From an uncultured Lysobacterales bacterium (GTDB lineage Bacteria > Pseudomonadota > Gammaproteobacteria > Xanthomonadales > SZUA-36), in the NCBI GenBank assembly GCA_937995275.1, contig CALKKN010000284.1:1-5661 (forward strand): 5,661 nt of DNA, in the 5' to 3' direction. The notes under the pieces were generated by a model, which worked only from the letters and a program-made list of their open reading frames with translations, was not told the origin of the DNA and made no database searches. The translations under genes and the position numbers were made by a program. Shown in pieces: positions 1 to 5,661 of this stretch; positions within the stretch are counted from its first letter, which is position 1, and every line of letters begins with the position of its first letter.

Positions 1-22
1 CCCTGCATTTGTCACTACTTAG

Positions 23-79
23 ATACCTTTGAGATCTGCGATTAATCGGTCATCAGTTCATTAATTTTTTCAAAGGTAT
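23..79 (+). promoter_or_regulatory. Predicted RBS-sequestering stem in the cold-shock gene leader
   Basis: Bases 23-32 (ATACCTTTGA) are the exact reverse complement of bases 70-79 (TCAAAGGTAT). One G-U and one A-U pair (33-34 with 68-69) extend the stem to 12 pairs. The downstream arm contains the AAAGG ribosome binding site of the cold-shock gene (72-76). Between the arms lie a second A+T-only pairing, ATTAAT 41-46 with ATTAAT 60-65, and a 10-base palindrome CGATTAATCG at 39-48. In RNA this would form a nested hairpin hiding the Shine-Dalgarno sequence. Temperature- or RNA-structure-controlled translation is known for cspA-type leaders, so a regulatory role fits, but it is inferred. It needs transcription to start before base 23, so the promoter would be at or beyond the left edge. 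The repeat could instead act as a DNA operator. Confidence 0.55.
72..76 (+). promoter_or_regulatory. Ribosome binding site of the cold-shock gene
   Basis: AAAGG lies nine bases before the ATG at 86, a normal spacing. It falls wholly inside the downstream arm of the leader inverted repeat (68-79), so it may be inaccessible when the stem is folded. Confidence 0.6.
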
Positions 80-85
80 ACAAAC

Positions 86-289
86 ATGACGACTGGTACT
101 GTCAAATGGTTCAACGAATCCAAGGGATTCGGTTTCATCGCTCCGGAAGACGGCGGCAAGGACGTATTCGTTCACTTCTCCGCCATCCAGGGTGAAGGCT
201 TCAGGTCTCTCGCCGAGGGGCAGACCGTAACGTTCGAGGTCGAAAACGGCCCCAAGGGCCCCCAGGCGACCAACGTTCGCGCCGGCTGA
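86..289 (+). CDS. Cold-shock protein, CspA family
   Basis: This 67-residue single-domain protein is the normal length for a CspA-family OB-fold protein. Such proteins bind single-stranded RNA and DNA in the cytoplasm and act as RNA chaperones that melt mRNA structure, either in the cold or constitutively, depending on the paralogue. The two RNA-binding motifs are intact: RNP1 as KGFGFI (residues 13-18) and RNP2 as VFVHF (27-31). The family's opening GTVKWFN (4-10) is present with its exposed aromatic residues. The ATG at 86 is chosen because it gives the family's usual N-terminus and has AAAGG at a good distance. A strong terminator follows 28 bases after the stop, so the gene appears to be transcribed alone. 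The leader can pair with the ribosome binding site. The family assignment is secure, but which Csp paralogue it is, and whether it is cold-induced, cannot be told from sequence. Confidence 0.97.
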   Translation: MTTGTVKWFNESKGFGFIAPEDGGKDVFVHFSAIQGEGFRSLAEGQTVTFEVENGPKGPQATNVRAG

Positions 290-317
290 GCGCCCGGTAG
301 AATCGCTTCTTGTGGAG

Positions 318-341
318 ACCCCCGCTCCGCGCGGGGGTTTT
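318..341 (+). terminator. Rho-independent terminator of the cold-shock gene
   Basis: ACCCCCGC (318-325) pairs perfectly with GCGGGGGT (331-338) around a five-base loop, and a run of four T (338-341) follows on the plus strand. It lies 28 bases after the cold-shock stop codon. Read on the minus strand the hairpin starts just after the patatin stop codon, but no T run follows it there. It should therefore work mainly for the plus-strand gene, though it may stabilise the 3' end of the convergent transcript. Confidence 0.85.
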
Positions 342-344
342 CCT

Positions 345-1328
345 TCAGGGTCGCTGCCCCATCAGCGCGCGGGCCAGTTTTTCGATCTGCCGCCGCTCGC
401 GCCGGGTCGCCTCGCGCCCTTTCTCGATACTTTCCTCCGAACGGTCGAAGTCCATCAGGCCGACGTGGCTCAGCTGCGGCGTGATGTGGATGTCCGGCGG
501 TTCGCCCGCCATGCGCGAGCGCGTTATGCGGTCCTGCATGATGTCGACCGCACCCGCGATCACGTCGAACAGGCCGGGGTCGGGGCTTTCCTTCTTGCGC
601 AGGGATGAGATGTAGGAGTCCAGCCGCACGCCGAACCCGGCCTTCATCTTGGCCGCCCACCTGGCGATCGTGCTGTCCCTGTCCTCGATGTCCGCCAGCG
701 CGCGCTCGCTGTCCTCGTCGCTGACGTCCTCGTCCCCCCGGTGCACGAAAAAATGACGCCCGATGAGGTCGCCGTTGAGGTTGACGGCAATGACCACCTC
801 CCCGCCCATGGCCCGCGCCAGCGAGACCGGCACCGGGTTGACCAGCCCACCGTCCACCAGCAGCTTGCCCTCCCTGAGACGCGAGGGCGCGAACATCCCG
901 GGCAGGGCGATGGAGGCCCGGCAGGCATCCAGCAGCGAACCCTCGCGCAGCCAGACCTCGCGCCCGGTATCCAGTTCCGTGGCGACGCAGGCGAACGGAA
1001 TCCGGAGGTCCTGGATGTTGGGGTTGCCGATGCGCTGCTCGATTGCACCCATCAGGCTGTTGCCCTGCAGAAAACCGCCGCCGGTCATCCTGGCATCGAG
1101 CAGCCGGATGATATCCACCCTGCTGAGGCTCGAGATCCAGTCCTCGAAGGGCTCGAGGTTGCCTGACGCATAGGCGCCGCCAACCACGGACCCGACCGAG
1201 GCACCGACGACCATATCCGGCTCGATGCCCATCTCCGCGAGTTCGTGGATCACTCCAATGTGCGCCCAGCCGCGGGCCGCCCCGCTGCCGAGCACGAGCG
1301 CGATCACGGGCCTCTTCGCCTGCTTCAT
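345..1328 (-). CDS. rssA: RssA-like patatin-family serine hydrolase
   Basis: This 327-residue protein is a patatin-like phospholipase-type hydrolase, a family using a Ser-Asp dyad on lipid or ester substrates. All signature parts are present in order: the glycine-rich oxyanion loop GSGAARG (14-20), the nucleophile elbow GASVGS with Ser44, and the Asp-Gly-Gly box with Asp159 followed by NPVP. Similarity to E. coli RssA runs the whole length, including the C-terminal stretch RMAGEPPDI, which matches RMAGDPPDI as I recall it in RssA; the symbol rests on this. The C-terminus is charged and probably helical. No signal peptide or membrane segment is seen, so it is likely cytoplasmic. The ATG at 1328 is supported by GGGAG seven bases upstream. 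In E. coli rssA is next to rssB, but that partner is absent here. The true substrate of RssA is not established as far as I know. Confidence 0.93.
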   Translation of the reverse strand: MKQAKRPVIALVLGSGAARGWAHIGVIHELAEMGIEPDMVVGASVGSVVGGAYASGNLEPFEDWISSLSRVDIIRLLDARMTGGGFLQGNSLMGAIEQRIGNPNIQDLRIPFACVATELDTGREVWLREGSLLDACRASIALPGMFAPSRLREGKLLVDGGLVNPVPVSLARAMGGEVVIAVNLNGDLIGRHFFVHRGDEDVSDEDSERALADIEDRDSTIARWAAKMKAGFGVRLDSYISSLRKKESPDPGLFDVIAGAVDIMQDRITRSRMAGEPPDIHITPQLSHVGLMDFDRSEESIEKGREATRRERRQIEKLARALMGQRP

Positions 1329-1571
1329 CCGCCTGCTCCCGACTGGCCCCGCCGGCGGCCCGGTTGAAGAAAAGAGCCGCTCAGCCTATCGTGACTGTTT
1401 GCAGCTTAGCAGGATTGCCCGAAGCGCGACGACCTGCAGGCAATGATCGCGTTGTTCAGGGAACAGATTTTCGCACTGCCGCTGCAATTGAGGAGTTTTC
1501 GCGACCAGCGGGTCGGGCGGCCTGTTGCGCTGCAACCGGCGGCACGAACCCATCATCGAAGAGCCGATTCA
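1329..1571. other. Divergent intergenic spacer between patatin and S33-like genes
   Basis: These 243 bases must hold promoters for both flanking genes, since the genes diverge. I could not find a convincing -35/-10 pair on either strand. A small dyad TGTTC-AGG-GAACA lies at 1453-1465 and could be an operator, but it is short. A GAGGAG at 1491-1496 looks like a ribosome binding site but has no suitable start codon behind it. The open frame of the plus-strand gene reaches back to an ATG at 1443, but that extension does not look like real protein. Confidence 0.4.
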
Positions 1572-3734
1572 ATGAGAACAAAGATGTTATATGTGCTGCT
1601 GGCCGCAGTCTGGCTGCCGGCCCTGGGGCAAGATTCCGGGCAGGATTCCGGGCCGGAAGCGGCGCCGGTCATGCCCGGCGACACCGTCGCGGAAAGCGAA
1701 CCCGGGCCCGAGGCAGTTGCCGCCCCAGGCGTGGTCGACCACTTCGCGCGCGACACTTACCGGGTCGACACGATCGTTTGTCCCTTCAAGGGCCAGATCG
1801 ATTACGAACCGGGCGACATCGAATGCGGCTTGCTGGAGGTGCCGGAGAACCGGGAGGATCCCGATTCGCGTTTTATCGAACTGCACTTCGTCAAGCTGAA
1901 CTCGCGGTGGGGCAAGGACGAGGACGAGGACGAAGACGACGAGGAGGACAGCGGCCTGGCGCCCGGCAAGCGCGACGACCCGGTCATCTACCTGACCGGC
2001 GGCCCGGGCGCAGGGGTCACCTACTACGTCAAGCGCTTCAAGGATCACGGCCTGCTCGACCACCGCGACCTGTACATCCTGGAGCAGCGGGGCATCGGCT
2101 CCTCCGACGATTTCTGCCCCTGGTACTTTTCCCGGAACCCGGCCGCCGACGACGTGGAGACCTTCGAGGAAAGCCTGCAAGCCTCGCTGACCCGCATCGC
2201 CGACTGCGCCCGCAACGCCAGCGCCGCCGGCGTGGACATCGCAGCCTACAACACCATCGAAAACGCCCGCGACGTCAAGGCGCTGCGCCGCGCGCTGGGC
2301 TTCGACCAGTGGAACGTCTGGGGCATTTCGTACGGTTCGATTCTCGGCCAGGCCTATGTCAAGGAAGATCCCGAGGGCATCCTCGCGGTGGCTCTCGACG
2401 CCATCATGCCGCTCGACATCCGCGAGTCCGAGCTGTACTGGCGCGTCGCCCACTGGTATCTCCGCGACCTCGAGAAGCTGCAGGAGATCTGCAACCGACA
2501 GCCCGCCTGCGCCAAACACTATCCCGACATGGTCGGGCGCCTGCGCGAGGCGATCCTGACGGTGGTCGACAATCCCATCGAGGTGGAGGTCAAGGACATC
2601 GAAAACTTCCCCTCCGGCAAGGCGCGTTTTTTCCAGGACATCATCGCCTTCCTGCCGTTCATATTCCTGTACGAGCAGGACAACTACCCCGGCATCCCGG
2701 GGCTGATCTACGCCTGGGCGGACGCGGTCGAGCGGCGCGACGAAACACTGTTCCACGCGATCGCCGTCTCGTCCGGCGACGCCGGCTTCGGCGCAGGCAG
2801 CCAGGGCATGAGCAACGCCATCACGTGCACCGACGGCGACAACGAGGCGCAGGCGCGCGCCGGCCGGCGTGACATTCACGACTACCCGGTGATCGGCGCC
2901 GCCATCGGCACGGCGGAGTCCTGGCAGCGCCGCGCGGACCTGTGCGCCGAAGTCGGCCTGCCGCAACGCCCGGCCGAGCAGTACCAGCCGGTACGGACCG
3001 ACCTGCACAGCCTGATCATCGAGGGTGACATGGACCCGATCACGCCACCGCCCAACGCCAAGGCCATACTGCCCGGCTTCGCGAACGGCACCTACGTCGA
3101 GTTTCCTTACGCCGGGCACGGGCCTTCCCGCTCGGTGGAATGCGCCGGCGACATGCTGAACGCGTTCTATGACGACCCGGCCGCGGAACCCGACCTGAGC
3201 TGCGTCGACGAGATGGAGGAGCCCGAATTTTTCGCGCCGCTCTACACCAGCGACATGGTGCCGCGCCTGGCCGTGCTCGCGGCCGAGGACAAGAAGAATC
3301 TGGCCATCCCCGGCGCCTGGGCCGGCGGTTCGCTGCTGATCACGGTCATCGCGTTCGTCGTGTTGACCTTCGGCCCGCTGGCGCGCCGCTTCGACGGCCG
3401 CGTGGTCAACGAGGCCGGGGGCGCCCGCCTGTTCGCGTGGCTGGCCGCAACGGCATCGGTGGCGGCCGTGGCGATACTGGGCGCGGCGGTCGCGGTGACC
3501 GTAAAGATGTCCGAGCTGCTGCCGATACTCGGTTTCGTGCCCTGGGCCCGTTACGGCGCCTGGGCCGGACTGCTGGCCGGCCTCCTGGGCCTGATCACCG
3601 TGGTGACAGCCGTTCGTGCGCGCCGCGATTTCGGACTGCCGGGCAGCCCACTGCTGGGGTTCGTCCTGACCGGTCTCGCGGCGCTGGGGCTGTCGTCGTT
3701 CCTGCTGGCCTGGGGGCTCGGGCCGTTGGGGTGA
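1572..3734 (+). CDS. Exported S33-type alpha/beta hydrolase (TAP-like peptidase) with four-helix membrane tail
   Basis: This 720-residue protein resembles proline iminopeptidases and tripeptidyl aminopeptidases of family S33, which remove residues from peptide N-termini. Residues 1-19 form a signal peptide (positive start, hydrophobic core, ALG near the cleavage point). The catalytic fold shows GGPG (143-146), RGIGSS (173-178), GISYGS with nucleophile Ser253, DPITPP with probable Asp488, and AGHGP with probable His516, so the triad looks complete. Ten cysteines lie in the exported part, consistent with disulfides. An acidic run of 11 Asp/Glu occupies 116-126. Four hydrophobic helices follow at about 581-604, 618-643, 658-680 and 692-716. 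Positive residues in the loops after helices 1 and 3 suggest a catalytic domain facing the periplasm. The start at 1572 is preferred over the ATG at 1443 because it gives the signal peptide and has GAAGAG eight bases upstream. Family membership is firm; substrate is unknown. Confidence 0.88.
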   Translation: MRTKMLYVLLAAVWLPALGQDSGQDSGPEAAPVMPGDTVAESEPGPEAVAAPGVVDHFARDTYRVDTIVCPFKGQIDYEPGDIECGLLEVPENREDPDSRFIELHFVKLNSRWGKDEDEDEDDEEDSGLAPGKRDDPVIYLTGGPGAGVTYYVKRFKDHGLLDHRDLYILEQRGIGSSDDFCPWYFSRNPAADDVETFEESLQASLTRIADCARNASAAGVDIAAYNTIENARDVKALRRALGFDQWNVWGISYGSILGQAYVKEDPEGILAVALDAIMPLDIRESELYWRVAHWYLRDLEKLQEICNRQPACAKHYPDMVGRLREAILTVVDNPIEVEVKDIENFPSGKARFFQDIIAFLPFIFLYEQDNYPGIPGLIYAWADAVERRDETLFHAIAVSSGDAGFGAGSQGMSNAITCTDGDNEAQARAGRRDIHDYPVIGAAIGTAESWQRRADLCAEVGLPQRPAEQYQPVRTDLHSLIIEGDMDPITPPPNAKAILPGFANGTYVEFPYAGHGPSRSVECAGDMLNAFYDDPAAEPDLSCVDEMEEPEFFAPLYTSDMVPRLAVLAAEDKKNLAIPGAWAGGSLLITVIAFVVLTFGPLARRFDGRVVNEAGGARLFAWLAATASVAAVAILGAAVAVTVKMSELLPILGFVPWARYGAWAGLLAGLLGLITVVTAVRARRDFGLPGSPLLGFVLTGLAALGLSSFLLAWGLGPLG
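1917..1949 (+). repeat. In-frame GACGAG-like tract encoding 11 acidic residues
   Basis: Eleven consecutive codons are GAC, GAG or GAA, beginning with two and a half copies of the hexamer GACGAG and then degenerating. They encode residues 116-126 of the S33-like hydrolase, all Asp or Glu. The tract sits in the linker just before the strand that leads into GGPG. Its period of six keeps the frame if copies are gained or lost. Confidence 0.8.
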
Positions 3735-3757
3735 CGGGTAGCGGCGGATAGCTGCGC

Positions 3758-3778
3758 CGGTCCGGGAACTCCCGGCCG
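3758..3778. repeat. Weak hairpin between convergent S33-like and DUF1810 genes
   Basis: CCGGG (3762-3766) pairs with CCCGG (3771-3775) around a four-base loop. After a one-base bulge, CGG (3758-3760) pairs with CCG (3776-3778). It lies in the 72-base gap between two convergent stop codons, where a terminator would be expected, but no T run follows on either strand. It may be a weak or factor-assisted terminator, or a chance pairing in G+C-rich sequence. Confidence 0.3.
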
Positions 3779-3806
3779 CTGACCGCGCCCGCCCGTTCGA
3801 GGCGGT

Positions 3807-4235
3807 TTACAGCCTGGCCAGCAGGTCCAGCGTCCGCTGATCCGGCTCGCCGTCGAAGTACGCGTCCAGCGCCTGGTGATACGGGGACCCCGGGTCGGAA
3901 AGTTCGGCGAACAACGTCATCGACGAGCGGAACTTGAGATCGTCCGGGTACCCGAGGATTTGCGAGAGGCCCCGGTCTGCCACGGCGAGCATCGCCGCCG
4001 TGCATTCGGCCAGCCGACCGCCCAGCACGGGGTGCCGAAGGTAGGCCAGGGCCTCTCCACGGCTCTTGATGGCGTAATGGTTGGCGGTGGGGCTGAAACC
4101 CAGCCCGATCAGCTGCGGAAAGATGAACCACATCCAGTGTCCGCGCTTATGGCCGGCCCTCAACTCGGCCAGCACCTCCGGATACACCGCTTCCTGCGCC
4201 GCCAGGAACCGTTCGAGGTCGTAACCCTTCTCCAT
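3807..4235 (-). CDS. DUF1810 family protein
   Basis: This 142-residue protein is the usual size for DUF1810 (PF08837), a family of small, soluble, mostly helical bacterial proteins without an established function. Family hallmarks are clear: the opening YDLERFLAAQ (5-14), the aromatic block HWMWFIFPQ (33-41) followed by GLG (44-46), YAI (54-56), and the late block DDLKFRSSMTLF (98-109). No signal peptide or membrane segment is visible, so it is probably cytoplasmic. The ATG at 4235 is chosen because family proteins begin just before the YDL motif. The frame stays open to a TTG at 4280, but the extra 15 residues do not fit the family. The upstream Shine-Dalgarno match is poor (GTGGG). The gene is convergent with the S33-like gene and divergent from the small membrane protein. 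Some databases label relatives calpastatin-like, and I would not rely on that. Confidence 0.9.
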   Translation of the reverse strand: MEKGYDLERFLAAQEAVYPEVLAELRAGHKRGHWMWFIFPQLIGLGFSPTANHYAIKSRGEALAYLRHPVLGGRLAECTAAMLAVADRGLSQILGYPDDLKFRSSMTLFAELSDPGSPYHQALDAYFDGEPDQRTLDLLARL

Positions 4236-4315
4236 GACCCACAAGCTACCCGGACAGCGGTACACTTTACAATCGGGCAAGGGTCCATAACGGACGTCAG
4301 CGAGCGGAATTTGCG
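4236..4315. promoter_or_regulatory. Short divergent promoter region
   Basis: These 80 bases separate two divergent genes and should contain both promoters. The best plus-strand candidate is TTTACA (4266-4271) as -35, with a poor -10 TAACGG (4288-4293) after 16 bases. On the minus strand no pair at proper spacing stands out. The region is more A+T-rich around 4261-4275 than its surroundings. The call rests mainly on gene arrangement. Confidence 0.25.
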
Positions 4316-4543
4316 GTGAACCGCATCAAATCAAAGATTATTTCCTACCTGGAATCGCTCCGCTTTCCGGTACTGCTGATCGTCACGGTCGTGCTGTTCA
4401 TCGTCAACGTCTTCGTACCGGACGTTTTTCCCTTCGTCGACGAGATCCTGCTGGCACTGGTGGCGGTCATCCTGTCGCGCTTGAAACGGCGGCCCGCGCA
4501 AGCACGTCAGGAATCAGCGGAAAACGAGGGCCAGGAAGGCTAG
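4316..4543 (+). CDS. Small membrane protein, DUF6116-like
   Basis: This 75-residue protein has a short basic amphipathic start (NRIKSKIISYLESLRFP), one strong hydrophobic segment at about 18-35, a PDVFPFVDE motif (35-43), a second hydrophobic segment at about 43-54, then a basic LKRR and a polar tail. The pattern of hydrophobic helix, PD-x-x-PF-x-DE, second helix and positive end resembles DUF6116 proteins of Xanthomonadales and relatives as I remember them. The name is given with moderate confidence. It is probably an inner-membrane hairpin with both ends in the cytoplasm. No function is known. The start is a GTG at 4316, with an imperfect Shine-Dalgarno GAGCGGA (4302-4308) seven bases before it. 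Its start lies 80 bases from the divergent DUF1810 start, and its stop lies nine bases from the convergent M28 stop. Confidence 0.8.
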   Translation: MNRIKSKIISYLESLRFPVLLIVTVVLFIVNVFVPDVFPFVDEILLALVAVILSRLKRRPAQARQESAENEGQEG

Positions 4544-4552
4544 TTCGCGCCC

Positions 4553-5661
4553 TCACCGGGCCTGCGCCGGCAGCGGCGTAACCGCCTCAGCGGGCTCGAT
4601 CGGGCCGAATTCCGTCTGCGATTCCGCTGCAAAATACAGGAAGGTCACCCACGCCGCGACATTGAACCGCAGGTCGGCGGGATCGACCTTGTCCAGCGTG
4701 TCGTTGGCCGTATGGTGGTAGTCGAAGTACAGCGTCGCGTCGTGGTCCAGATCGATCGCCGGCATGCCGAGTTCGACCATTTGCCCCAGGTCGGCGCCGC
4801 CGAATGCCGGCGGTTGCGGCTCGTAGGGGATGCCCAGCGGCTCCAGCAGCAGGGCCAATTCCTGCAGCGCAGGAGCCGCGCTCTCCGCCACCCGGCTGCG
4901 GAACCGGAAAATTCGACCGGCGCCGAGGTCGGATTCGGCGCCGACCACGTGGCGCTGCAATTCCCCGGCGTGCGCCGCGGCGTACGCCTTGCCGCCGTGA
5001 ATGCCCTGTTCCTCGTTGGCGAACAGCACCACGCGCGTGCCGCGCCGCGGCCGCGGCGAGAGGTCGGCCACCCGCCGGGCAGCCGCCAACGTGATGGCCA
5101 CGCCGGAGCCGTCGTCGTGGGCACCCATACCGAGATCCCAGGAGTCGAGGTGCGCGCCGATCGCCACGAACCCCGCCCCCGGTTCGCGCCCGTCGAATTC
5201 GCCGACGACGTTGTAGGAAACCGCCGTGCCCTCGAAACCGCAGTCCAGTCGGAGTTCCAGGGTCACCGGCTCGCCCGCGGCGAGCATGGCCTGCAGCAGG
5301 TCCGCATCCGGATTGGAGATGGCCGCGGCCGGTACGGGTTGCCCCGCCTCGCTGCTCGATATGTTGCCGGTGTGGGGCAGGCGGTTGTCGTCGGTGCCTA
5401 CCGAACGAATGATCAGGGCAGCAGCCCCTTTGTCCGCTGCCACGAACGGTCCCCGGCTCCGCTGCACGACAACCTCTCCGTAACCCCGGCCGGAGCGGCT
5501 CCGCTGCATCCGCGCCGACACGAACGCGATTTTGCCCTCGACCTGTTTGCGATCAGCGGCCTCCAGCGCCGCCAAGTCGGGGAAGTGAACCAGCCCGGCG
5601 CGCAGGGTTCCGCCGGTCGCCGGGCTGCCACCCAGCGCGGTCACCGCCAACACCTGATGGC
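4553..5661 (-). CDS. M28 family metallopeptidase with PA domain, carboxypeptidase-Q type (5' end outside window)
   Basis: The frame stays open to the right edge, so the N-terminus, with any signal peptide, is missing. A GTG at 5653 is in frame but is not the likely start, because the visible part begins mid-domain. Numbering from that GTG, residues about 38-138 form a protease-associated domain (GKIAFVSARMQ, AAALIIRSVG). An M28 aminopeptidase domain follows. Zinc-site residues are recognisable: His168 in AHLDSW, Asp180 in AHDDGSG, Glu214 and Glu215 in NEEQG, Asp242 in AESD, and His314 in HHTANDT. A complete two-zinc exopeptidase site is therefore present. The DSWD, DDGSG and HHT-x-x-DT motifs and the overall order resemble carboxypeptidase Q (PGCP). 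Homologues are usually exported and cleave dipeptides or peptide ends. The gene is convergent with the small membrane protein and has no terminator in the 9-base gap. Confidence 0.93.
   Translation of the reverse strand, partial: HQVLAVTALGGSPATGGTLRAGLVHFPDLAALEAADRKQVEGKIAFVSARMQRSRSGRGYGEVVVQRSRGPFVAADKGAAALIIRSVGTDDNRLPHTGNISSSEAGQPVPAAAISNPDADLLQAMLAAGEPVTLELRLDCGFEGTAVSYNVVGEFDGREPGAGFVAIGAHLDSWDLGMGAHDDGSGVAITLAAARRVADLSPRPRRGTRVVLFANEEQGIHGGKAYAAAHAGELQRHVVGAESDLGAGRIFRFRSRVAESAAPALQELALLLEPLGIPYEPQPPAFGGADLGQMVELGMPAIDLDHDATLYFDYHHTANDTLDKVDPADLRFNVAAWVTFLYFAAESQTEFGPIEPAEAVTPLPAQAR

Noticed and set aside
1..60. A sigma-70 promoter for the cold-shock gene inside the window, using TTGTCA (9-14) or TTGAGA (29-34) as the -35
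   Set aside because: Each -35-like hexamer lacks an acceptable -10 at 16-18 bases. The promoter may lie left of the window.
1453..1465. TGTTC-AGG-GAACA dyad as a LexA-like operator
   Set aside because: Arms of five bases with a three-base spacer do not match LexA sites that I know, and a dyad this short occurs often by chance. It is mentioned only as part of the spacer.
1443..1571. A 43-residue N-terminal extension of the S33-like protein from the ATG at 1443
   Set aside because: It would bury the signal peptide behind an Arg-rich stretch and has no supporting ribosome binding site. The ATG at 1572 gives a standard signal peptide and has GAAGAG at good spacing.
1364..2872. A 502-codon plus-strand open frame overlapping the S33-like gene in another frame
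   Set aside because: It starts at a TTG, its translation is Arg/Gly/Ala-rich low-complexity sequence, and it runs through the middle of the real gene. It is a codon-bias shadow.
1587..3119. A 510-codon open frame on the minus strand opposite the S33-like gene
   Set aside because: It lies antisense to a gene with complete catalytic motifs. Its translation is rich in Val, Asp, Ala and Arg without any recognisable motif, as expected from G+C-rich codon bias on the opposite strand.
4236..4280. A 15-residue extension of the DUF1810 protein from a TTG at 4280
   Set aside because: The family starts just before the YDLERF motif, and the ATG at 4235 fits. The extension would cover most of the divergent promoter region.
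5454..5508. A 13-base direct repeat CGGCTCCGCTGCA (5454-5466 and 5496-5508)
   Set aside because: Both copies lie in frame inside the M28 gene and encode the same QRSR residues of the PA domain. This looks like coding coincidence rather than a mobile or regulatory element.

Overview
This window is G+C-rich chromosomal DNA, apart from an A+T-rich leader before the first gene. It most likely comes from a gammaproteobacterium. The evidence is an RssA-type patatin hydrolase close to the E. coli protein, a CspA-type cold-shock protein, and a small hydrophobic protein resembling DUF6116 proteins of Xanthomonadales-like lineages. The lineage is inferred from family resemblance only. No tRNA, rRNA, CRISPR array, transposase, integrase or phage gene is visible.

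Layout: the window starts with an A+T-rich leader (1-85), then a 67-residue cold-shock protein (86-289, +) with a clear intrinsic terminator. Next is an RssA-like patatin hydrolase (345-1328, -). After a 243-base divergent spacer comes a 720-residue exported S33-type alpha/beta hydrolase with a four-helix membrane tail (1572-3734, +). It converges on a DUF1810 protein (3807-4235, -). A short spacer separates that from a 75-residue membrane protein (4316-4543, +), which converges with a 9-base gap on an M28 metallopeptidase of carboxypeptidase-Q type (4553 to beyond the right edge, -).

The six genes alternate strand without exception, so no two neighbours can share a simple operon. Most look like housekeeping or accessory genes under separate control. 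The one loose functional link is the two hydrolases: the S33-like protein has an N-terminal signal peptide and so acts outside the cytoplasm, and proteins of the M28/PA class usually do too. Both could act in breakdown of peptides in the periplasm.

I see no obvious new multi-gene system. The most notable signal is in the cold-shock leader. Bases 23-32 are an exact reverse complement of bases 70-79, which contain the ribosome binding site, so the mRNA could hide its own Shine-Dalgarno sequence in a stem. Second is the architecture of the S33-like protein: an 11-residue all-acidic tract just before the catalytic fold, and a four-helix C-terminal membrane domain.
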